A stretch of DNA of 12,802 nucleotides, taken from positions 1 to 12,802 of the forward strand of contig JAUQQB010000041.1 of the NCBI GenBank assembly GCA_030550075.1. The letters run 5' to 3'. Shown here in pieces: positions 7,240 through 12,802 of the stretch. Below the pieces are notes generated by a model. It saw nothing but the letters and a program-made list of their open reading frames with translations. It did not search any database and was not told where the DNA came from. This DNA comes from Chloroflexota bacterium (GTDB taxonomy: Bacteria > Chloroflexota > Anaerolineae > Thermoflexales > Thermoflexaceae). The position numbers and the translations under genes are program-made. How positions within the stretch are numbered: the first letter of the stretch is position 1; each line of letters begins with the position of its first letter.

Positions 7240-9384
7240 ATGGAGACCCAGGGAACGATCCTGCCGTTGCTGGTCGCTCTGATCCCCTGGCCGCCCTTTA
7301 TCGCCTTCGGCCTGATTGCGCTGTTTACAAATCGCTGGAAGCGCCTCAGCCATACCCTCGCCATCCTCTCGGTGGCGATCTCCTTCGTGCTCTCCCAGAT
7401 CGTGTTCTGGACCGCCATTCGCACGGAGCATCTGGGGGAGCATCCGATCGCCATCCGGATCCCCTGGCTCCCGGTCGGCCCCCGCCCATTGGAGTTTGGG
7501 GTGCTGGTGGACCCGCTGGGGGCGGTGACGCTGTTCATGGTACCTCTGGTGTCGTTGATGATTTTCATTTACAGCGTGGGCTATATGGCAGGGGATCCCC
7601 ACTACAGCCGCTTCTTCGCGCTCCTCTCCCTCTTCGAGGCGGCGATGCTGCTCCTGGTGGTGGCCGACAACCTCCTGATGCTGTTCATTGGCTGGGAGGT
7701 GATGGGCTTCTGCTCTTACGCCCTCATCGGCTTCTGGTATCGAAAGCCATCGGCCTACCGCGCCGCTGTGAAGGCGTTCATGACCACTCGGGTGGGCGAT
7801 GTGCTGATGCTCCTGGGCATCGCCTACCTTTATGCTCAAACCGGAACGTTGAATTTCCATGACATCCTGCGTAACCCGGAGACGCTGAAGACGCTGGCGG
7901 AAACGCCTTCCTATGTGGCAGGTCTCTCGGTGGCTGCCCTGGCCTCGTTGCTGCTTTTCGCCGGGACGGTAGGGAAGAGCGCGCAGTTTCCGCTCCATGT
8001 GTGGTTGCCGGATGCGATGGAAGGCCCTACCCCGGTCAGCGCGATGATCCACGCCGCCACGATGGTTTCAGCCGGCGTCTACACGACCATCCGGATGTTT
8101 CCTCTGCTCCAGGCGGGTCAACTTGGCCTGGGCGGGGAGACCGCTTTCTGGGTGGTGGCGCTCATTGGCGCCTTCACGGCTTTTATGGCGGCCACGATGG
8201 GGGTGGCCCAGAACGACATCAAGCGAGTGCTGGCATATTCGACCATTTCTCAGTTGGGCTACATGCTGGCGGCAGTGGGCATCGGCGCCTATGTGGCCGC
8301 GGCGTTCCATCTGATCACCCACGCTTTCTTTAAAGCCCTGCTCTTCCTGGGCTCTGGTTCGGTGATCCACGCCGTTGAGCATGGGCATCATCACGCCGGT
8401 CATGGGCATGGCCACGGGGAGCCCTTCGATCCCAACGATATGTTCAACATGGGCGGCTTGGCCCGACGCATGCCGGTGACCTTCTGGACCTTCGTGGCGG
8501 GTGGGCTGGCCCTGGCGGGCTTCCCGCTGATCACCGCCGGGTTCTGGAGCAAGGATGAGATCCTGGGGGAGGCGTTCCACGGCGCCTTTGAGAAAGGGGA
8601 GCTGTTGCCGTTGCTGGTCTTCCTGTTGCTGGCAACGGCGGCCATCCTGACCGGTTTTTACACGATGCGCCAGATCGCTCTGACGTTCCTTGGGGAGCCT
8701 CGCACGGCTGCGGCGGCCCATGCGGAGGAGAGCCCGGGCTCCATGATCTTCCCACTGGTCTTCCTGGCTTTCTTTGCCGTCTTCGGCGGTTTTGTCGGAG
8801 TGCCGGAGGGATTCCCGGTGCTGGCGGCGCTAACTCGAGGTAACTGGTTCCATGAGTTCGTTGGGGGGACTTTGCTGGAGCATCCGGAGGCGTTGCCCTT
8901 CAATCCTGTGCCTGTTGTGCTCTCCTCCCTGATCGCGCTGACCGGGCTTTTCCTGGGCTGGGCGGTTTACGCCCGTCGCCCGCTGGCCGTCGGCGAACCC
9001 GACCCGCTGATCCGCCTCGGGCCCATCTACACCTTCCTTAAAAACCGCTGGTATATCGACGACTTCTATCAGATTATGTTCGTCCGTCCAACGCTGTGGC
9101 TGGCCGAGCGCGCGGTGGCTTTCTTCATGGATCGCGTGCTCATCGATGGCCTCCTTCATGGGATTGCCGATGCGGTCTGGTCGATGGGGAGTGCTCTTCG
9201 CCTCTTCGATCGGGTGGTCGTTAACGGCATCGGCGATGGGATCGGGGAGGCGGTGAAGGCCGCTGGCCGTGAACTGCGCACCCTGCAGACCGGTCTGGTC
9301 CAGAACTACCTGCTGGTAGTGGTCCTGGGCGTCCTGGGTTTTATCGTGCTCTACACGGTGGCGCCCATGTTGCGGGGGTTCTGA
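7240..9384 (+). CDS. nuoL: NADH-quinone oxidoreductase subunit L with extended lateral helix
   Basis: NuoL is the distal antiporter-like proton pump of complex I. Its C-terminal amphipathic helix runs along the membrane arm and clamps NuoM and NuoN. At 714 residues it is about 100 longer than E. coli or Thermus NuoL. Pump residues are intact: E153 (GWE), K246 (GKSAQFPLHVWLPDAMEGP), H271, K328, K365 (HAFFKALLFL) and K438 (GFWSKDEIL). Two insertions stand out. The first is a His-rich loop with seven His between 381 and 392. The second lies in the lateral helix, where residues 629-654 and 655-680 are a tandem duplication, making the helix about 30 residues longer than usual. The normal LQTG stretch and final transmembrane anchor follow. 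Start ATG is preceded by GAGGT (7227-7231). This NuoL type fits a complex with an extra NuoM, and two nuoM genes follow. Confidence 0.98.
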   Translation: METQGTILPLLVALIPWPPFIAFGLIALFTNRWKRLSHTLAILSVAISFVLSQIVFWTAIRTEHLGEHPIAIRIPWLPVGPRPLEFGVLVDPLGAVTLFMVPLVSLMIFIYSVGYMAGDPHYSRFFALLSLFEAAMLLLVVADNLLMLFIGWEVMGFCSYALIGFWYRKPSAYRAAVKAFMTTRVGDVLMLLGIAYLYAQTGTLNFHDILRNPETLKTLAETPSYVAGLSVAALASLLLFAGTVGKSAQFPLHVWLPDAMEGPTPVSAMIHAATMVSAGVYTTIRMFPLLQAGQLGLGGETAFWVVALIGAFTAFMAATMGVAQNDIKRVLAYSTISQLGYMLAAVGIGAYVAAAFHLITHAFFKALLFLGSGSVIHAVEHGHHHAGHGHGHGEPFDPNDMFNMGGLARRMPVTFWTFVAGGLALAGFPLITAGFWSKDEILGEAFHGAFEKGELLPLLVFLLLATAAILTGFYTMRQIALTFLGEPRTAAAAHAEESPGSMIFPLVFLAFFAVFGGFVGVPEGFPVLAALTRGNWFHEFVGGTLLEHPEALPFNPVPVVLSSLIALTGLFLGWAVYARRPLAVGEPDPLIRLGPIYTFLKNRWYIDDFYQIMFVRPTLWLAERAVAFFMDRVLIDGLLHGIADAVWSMGSALRLFDRVVVNGIGDGIGEAVKAAGRELRTLQTGLVQNYLLVVVLGVLGFIVLYTVAPMLRGF
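8380..8415 (+). other. His-rich loop encoded within nuoL
   Basis: Residues 381-392 (HGHHHAGHGHGH) contain seven histidines in twelve positions. They form an insertion between the SGSVIHA stretch and MGGLARRMP, which in ordinary NuoL are separated by a short loop. This could bind a transition metal such as zinc or nickel or buffer protons at the surface. Both functions are inference. Confidence 0.7.
9124..9279 (+). repeat. Tandem 26-residue duplication in the NuoL lateral helix
   Basis: Two directly abutting 78-nt units (9124-9201 and 9202-9279) encode residues 629-654 and 655-680. They match at 11 of 26 residues, with many conservative changes. Shared positions include DRV at unit positions 3-5, G9, G13-I14, A17-V18, G22 and a closing L-R. 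Divergence at DNA level shows the duplication is old. As a helix, 26 residues add about 39 angstroms (26 x 1.5), roughly one antiporter subunit along the arm. Confidence 0.8.
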
Positions 9385-9458
9385 TTCGTTTGACCGTGAC
9401 CCCGGAAGCGAAAGCAGTAAGCTTTCATCCCGAACCATCTAACTGAGGGAAGTGAGCG

Positions 9459-11003
9459 ATGACGCTTTTCGGGTATCCGATCCCGATTCTCACCCTGATC
9501 ACGCTTACCCCCTTGCTGGGCGCGGGGATCATCGCCCTGACCCCGCGGGATAGCGTTCGTCTGCATCGGGGGCTGGCTCTCTTCTTCAGCCTGATCCCCC
9601 TCGCCCTTTCCGCATGGCTCTGGCTGAACTTCGCCCCCAGCCGCCCCGGCTTCCAGTTTGTGGAGCGGGCGATGTGGTTCCCACAGGTCAACGCCAGTTA
9701 CTACCTGGGGGTTGACGGCCTGAGCATCATGCTGATTTTCCTGACGGCTCTGCTCACCCCTCTGGGGGTTCTGATCTCATTCAATATCACGGAGGATCCG
9801 CGGACCTACTTTGCGCTCTTCCTGGCTCTGGAGACCGGGATCCTGGGGGTCTTTGTCAGCCTGGACCTCCTGTTGTTCTTCCTGTTCTGGGAGCTGGGGC
9901 TGGTGCCTATGTATTTCCTGATCAACAACTGGGGGGCGCCGGAGCGACGGCATTACGCGGCCCTGAAGTTCATCCTTTACACGATGGCGGGCTCCCTCGG
10001 TCTTCTCCTGGGCATCCAGTTGATCTGGGCCGCTCTGGGAGGTGTTCAGGGAGGGACCTTCGATCTGCTGGAGGTCAGCCGGCGCTGGCCAGCCCTCCAG
10101 GGCAGCCTGGCAGGGGTTCCAATGGGGGTGGTGAAGGCCATCGTCTTCTGGGCCTTCGTCATCGCCTTCGCCATTAAGGTCCCGGTGTGGCCCTTCCATA
10201 CCTGGTTGCCGGATGCCCACACAGAGGCCCCGACGGCGGGTTCCATGATCCTGGCTGGGATCCTGTTGAAGCTGGGCGCCTATGGTTTCCTGCGCATCGT
10301 TTTCCCGCTCTTTCCTGCGGAATCCACTCGTTTCGCAATGGCGCTGGCCCTTCTCGCAACGGCGGCCATCGTCTTCGGCGCCTACGCCGCGCTGGGTCAG
10401 CGGGACTTCAAGCGACTGGTGGCTTACTCCTCGGTGAACCATATGGGCTTTGTGGTGTTGGGGATCGCCGTGGCGGGCTATGCCCTGGGCAACCCGGCGA
10501 TCCGGGATTATGCGCTGATCGCGGTGAATGGGGCCGCTCTGCAACTGTTTGCCCACGGGCTCTCCTCGGCGGCGATGTTTGCCCTGGTGGGAGTGGTTTA
10601 TGATCGGACCCATACGCGGGATCTGGAGGCTTACGGTGGGCTGTGGACTCGAATGCCCATATACGGGGGGATTCTGATCTACTGCGCGATGGCTTCGGTG
10701 GGCCTGCCGGGCCTGGCCGGGTTTGTGGCCGAGTATATGGTGGTCCAGGGCTCCTGGCCGGTGTTCACTGCTTTGACGGCCGTCGCGATGCTGGGGCTCC
10801 TGATCACCGGGGCCTTCATTATGAAGGCGATCCAGAAAGTGCTCCATGGGCCGCTGAACCCTCGCTGGGCGCGTCTCCCTGAAATCAACGCCCGGGAAGT
10901 CCTGGCGCTGGCGCCTTTGATGTTTTTCATGCTGTTCACCGGCCTGTGGCCAGCCTGGATCGTGCCGACGTTGAACGCAGCGCTAATGCAATTATTCGGA
11001 TAG
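9459..11003 (+). CDS. nuoM: NADH-quinone oxidoreductase subunit M, first copy
   Basis: NuoM is an antiporter-like proton-pumping subunit of the complex I membrane arm. This 514-residue copy looks fully canonical. It has YYLGVDGLS near 81-89, E145 in FFLFWELGLVPMYFLI, the central K240 of helix 7 in AIKVPVWPFHTWLPDAH, K271 in helix 8 (LLKLGAYG), K318 (DFKRLVAYSS), H366 (FAHG) and E425 of helix 12 (GFVAEY). All charged residues needed for the pump path are therefore present. The start follows GAGGGAAGTGAG (9443-9454). It lies 74 nt after nuoL, and a second nuoM follows after 101 nt. Confidence 0.97.
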   Translation: MTLFGYPIPILTLITLTPLLGAGIIALTPRDSVRLHRGLALFFSLIPLALSAWLWLNFAPSRPGFQFVERAMWFPQVNASYYLGVDGLSIMLIFLTALLTPLGVLISFNITEDPRTYFALFLALETGILGVFVSLDLLLFFLFWELGLVPMYFLINNWGAPERRHYAALKFILYTMAGSLGLLLGIQLIWAALGGVQGGTFDLLEVSRRWPALQGSLAGVPMGVVKAIVFWAFVIAFAIKVPVWPFHTWLPDAHTEAPTAGSMILAGILLKLGAYGFLRIVFPLFPAESTRFAMALALLATAAIVFGAYAALGQRDFKRLVAYSSVNHMGFVVLGIAVAGYALGNPAIRDYALIAVNGAALQLFAHGLSSAAMFALVGVVYDRTHTRDLEAYGGLWTRMPIYGGILIYCAMASVGLPGLAGFVAEYMVVQGSWPVFTALTAVAMLGLLITGAFIMKAIQKVLHGPLNPRWARLPEINAREVLALAPLMFFMLFTGLWPAWIVPTLNAALMQLFG

Positions 11004-11104
11004 ACGCGCTTACGCGCCAAGTCTGATGAAGGAGGAGCGGGCGCCGAAAGGTGCGTCGATGGCGCGCCGCTTTGAGCTTCGATCTTGTCTCAGGAGTGTG
11101 AGGG

Positions 11105-12664
11105 ATGACGATCCCATCGGTGCCAATCCCGATTCTCAGCTTCATCGTGTTCACGCCCCTGATCGGGGCCTTGCTCCTGTTGCTCATCCCGCGCTATCAG
11201 AAAGAAGCGGCGCGGGTGTTCGCGGCCACGGTCTCCGGCTTCACCCTGTTGCTGGCCCTCTGGGCATTTCTGTCCTACGACCGGACAGCCGGAGGCTATC
11301 AGTTTGTGGAGCGGGTCTCGTGGCTTCCTCAGTTGGGCATCCATTACTATGTCGGTGTGGATGGGGTGAGCCTTCCCCTGGTGCTGCTCTCCGCCCTTGT
11401 GCTCTTCACCGGGGTGCTGGTGTCCTGGAACATCGAGGATCGCCCCCATGAGCTGTTTGCCTTTATGCTGCTCCTGGCCAGTGGCATCATGGGGGTCTTT
11501 GTCGCGCGGAACCTGGTGCTGTTGTTCTTCTTCTATGAGATTGCGATTTTCCCCAAGTATTTCCTGATCGCCATCTGGGGCTCCACCCGCAAAGAATACG
11601 CAGCGATGAAGCTGGTCCTCTACACCCTGGTGGGCTCCATCATCGCCCTGGTGGGCGCTTTAGCCCTCTATTTTGTCTCCCCAATCCGGACTTTCGATAT
11701 GGACGTGCTTCGGGAACTGGCTGCCCGGGGGACCTTCGCCCGGACCGTGGAAGTGTTTGGGCAGGCGGTGCGCTTCGATTACCTCTGGTTCCTCCCGGTT
11801 TTCCTGGGTTTCGCCGTGACCGCGGGCCTGTGGCCGTTTCACAACTGGGTGCCGGATGGCCACTCGGCGGCGCCGACGGCGGGTTCCATGTTCCTGGCCG
11901 GGGTGGTGATGAAGGTCGGTGCCTACAGCGCGTTGCGGGTGGGGATCGAGCTGATGCCGGGGGGAGCGGTTTACTGGCTGCCGGTGGTGGTCTTTTTAGC
12001 GGTCGTCGCTGCCCTCTATTCCGCCGCGATCTCGCTGGTGCAGGAGGATCTCAAATACGTGATCGCCTTCTCCAGCATCGGCCACATGGCCTTTGTGACC
12101 ATTGGGTTCGCGGCGATGAACGTGACCGGGCTGACCGGCGCGGTGCTCCAGATGTTCTCCCATGGGGCGATGGCGGCGATTCTGTTCGCGGTGGTGGGGA
12201 TGGTCTACGATCAGGCCCACACCCGTTACCTCGCCCACCTGGGGGGGTTCGCCCGGGCGATGCCGATGGCGACCCTTGGATTCATCCTGGGCGGCTTGGT
12301 CGCCATGGGAATGCCGGGTTTCTCCGGGTTTGTGGCAGAGTTCCAGGTCTTCGCGGGGATCTGGGCCGCGCGGGATACAGCTTGGTGGTATCCCTGGGTG
12401 GCGATCCTGGCCGCGCCCAGCATTGCGCTGTCAGCGGCTTACATCCTGCGGGCGCTTCAGGCGACATTCTTTGGGGAGCTGAATCGGGAGCGATATCCAC
12501 ACGTGGGGGATGTCACCGCCCTGGATAAGGTTGCCATCATCACCCTGGCGGTGTGGTTCGTTCTGATCGGTGTGTTCCCGCGAATCATGACGGATATGAT
12601 CCAGACTGGCGTGGAGCCTATCGTGGCCCTGCTGCAGGGGGCGATGGTTGCCTCCATCCGTTAA
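11105..12664 (+). CDS. nuoM: NADH-quinone oxidoreductase subunit M, second copy (atypical helix 7)
   Basis: This is a second, clearly paralogous NuoM of 519 residues. It shares with the first copy the PIPIL start, the QFVER segment (66-70), YYVGVDG, WPFHNW and the GFVAEF helix. The type is M rather than L or N: it has FFFYEIAIFPKYFLIAIWG (141-159), and it lacks NuoL's C-terminal helix. E145, K270 (helix 8), K317, H353 and E412 (helix 12) are kept. The helix-7 lysine is not: where copy one has AIKVP with K240, this copy reads AVTAG with T239 (codon ACC, 11819-11821), and no other charge is nearby in that helix. AGGAG at 11092-11096 sets the ATG start. It probably adds a fourth antiporter-like subunit, given the longer lateral helix of NuoL. 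The alternative is that it stands in for NuoN, which is not visible here. Confidence 0.95.
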   Translation: MTIPSVPIPILSFIVFTPLIGALLLLLIPRYQKEAARVFAATVSGFTLLLALWAFLSYDRTAGGYQFVERVSWLPQLGIHYYVGVDGVSLPLVLLSALVLFTGVLVSWNIEDRPHELFAFMLLLASGIMGVFVARNLVLLFFFYEIAIFPKYFLIAIWGSTRKEYAAMKLVLYTLVGSIIALVGALALYFVSPIRTFDMDVLRELAARGTFARTVEVFGQAVRFDYLWFLPVFLGFAVTAGLWPFHNWVPDGHSAAPTAGSMFLAGVVMKVGAYSALRVGIELMPGGAVYWLPVVVFLAVVAALYSAAISLVQEDLKYVIAFSSIGHMAFVTIGFAAMNVTGLTGAVLQMFSHGAMAAILFAVVGMVYDQAHTRYLAHLGGFARAMPMATLGFILGGLVAMGMPGFSGFVAEFQVFAGIWAARDTAWWYPWVAILAAPSIALSAAYILRALQATFFGELNRERYPHVGDVTALDKVAIITLAVWFVLIGVFPRIMTDMIQTGVEPIVALLQGAMVASIR

Positions 12665-12727
12665 AGCTCTCCGGTAAATCCCAGACGGATTCGACATCGG
12701 CTTATGCGGAACAAGCCCCTCCACCTT

Positions 12728-12795
12728 CTCCCCCCTCCCCACAGTCCTCAGGGCTGCGGGGAGGGGGGAGTAAAGAGATTAGGGGGCTGGGCGGG
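12728..12795. repeat. Intergenic repeat, copy B (long hairpin plus G-runs)
   Basis: CTCCCCCCTCCCC (12728-12740) pairs perfectly over 13 bp with GGGGAGGGGGGAG (12758-12770). Inside it CAGTCC/GGGCTG closes a TCA loop. G-runs continue at 12782-12786, 12789-12791 and 12793-12795, giving a second possible G-quadruplex. Compared with copy A at 1-46, inner stem pairs differ in a compensated way (G-C to A-T, C-G to T-G). No T-tract follows. The rest of 12665-12802 holds no gene, and no nuoN start is visible before the window ends. Confidence 0.65.
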
Positions 12796-12802
12796 CCGCT
12801 TC

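Noticed and set aside
9410..9426. GAAAGC/GCTTTC hairpin between nuoL and nuoM
   Set aside because: A 6-bp stem without a T-tract inside a cotranscribed gap is too weak to count as a regulatory feature.
9777..10847. 356-codon open frame antisense to the first nuoM
   Set aside because: It is a shadow of the nuoM codon pattern: the sequence is dominated by Q, H, R and P with no domain. The similar open frames antisense to nuoH (5023-5877) and nuoL (7159-8052) are rejected for the same reason.
11026..11451. Open frame starting in the gap between the two nuoM genes, near a strong AAGGAGGAG
   Set aside because: The purine-rich site at 11028-11036 lies after the ATG at 11026. The frame then runs out of frame through the second nuoM and gives a low-complexity product.

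Overview
The window looks like chromosomal DNA of a GC-rich bacterium. The compact, Ala/Leu/Arg-rich proteins, the hairpin- and G-run-rich gaps, and a split complex I locus with two nuoM genes suggest a Chloroflexota member, possibly thermophilic. That assignment is inference, since no marker gene here fixes the taxonomy.

Layout: positions 1-201 hold an intergenic repeat and hairpins, ending in the mutS control region. A complete mutS (202-2808, +) follows. Positions 2809-3163 hold a short decayed gene with no intact reading frame. A minus-strand gene (4272-3142) encodes a divergent glycosyltransferase-like protein of the DUF3524 / tRNA-queuosine mannosyltransferase type. From 4347 to the end, everything on the + strand is complex I membrane arm: a strong promoter, nuoA, an intrinsic terminator, then nuoH, nuoJ, nuoK, nuoL, nuoM and a second nuoM. 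A second copy of the intergenic repeat closes the window.

The encoded complex I parts are all membrane subunits: A, H, J, K and three antiporter-like pumps (L, M, M). The hydrophilic subunits B, C, D, E, F, G and I are absent, and nuoN is not within the window. NuoL carries a near-perfect tandem duplication of 26 residues in its C-terminal lateral helix. That is the change expected if the helix must span one more antiporter-like subunit. Together with the tandem nuoM genes this points to a '2M' complex I with four pumping-type subunits, a form described previously in other bacteria. The second NuoM lacks the otherwise conserved lysine of transmembrane helix 7, so whether it pumps by the usual route is open. 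This is the most interesting part of the window.
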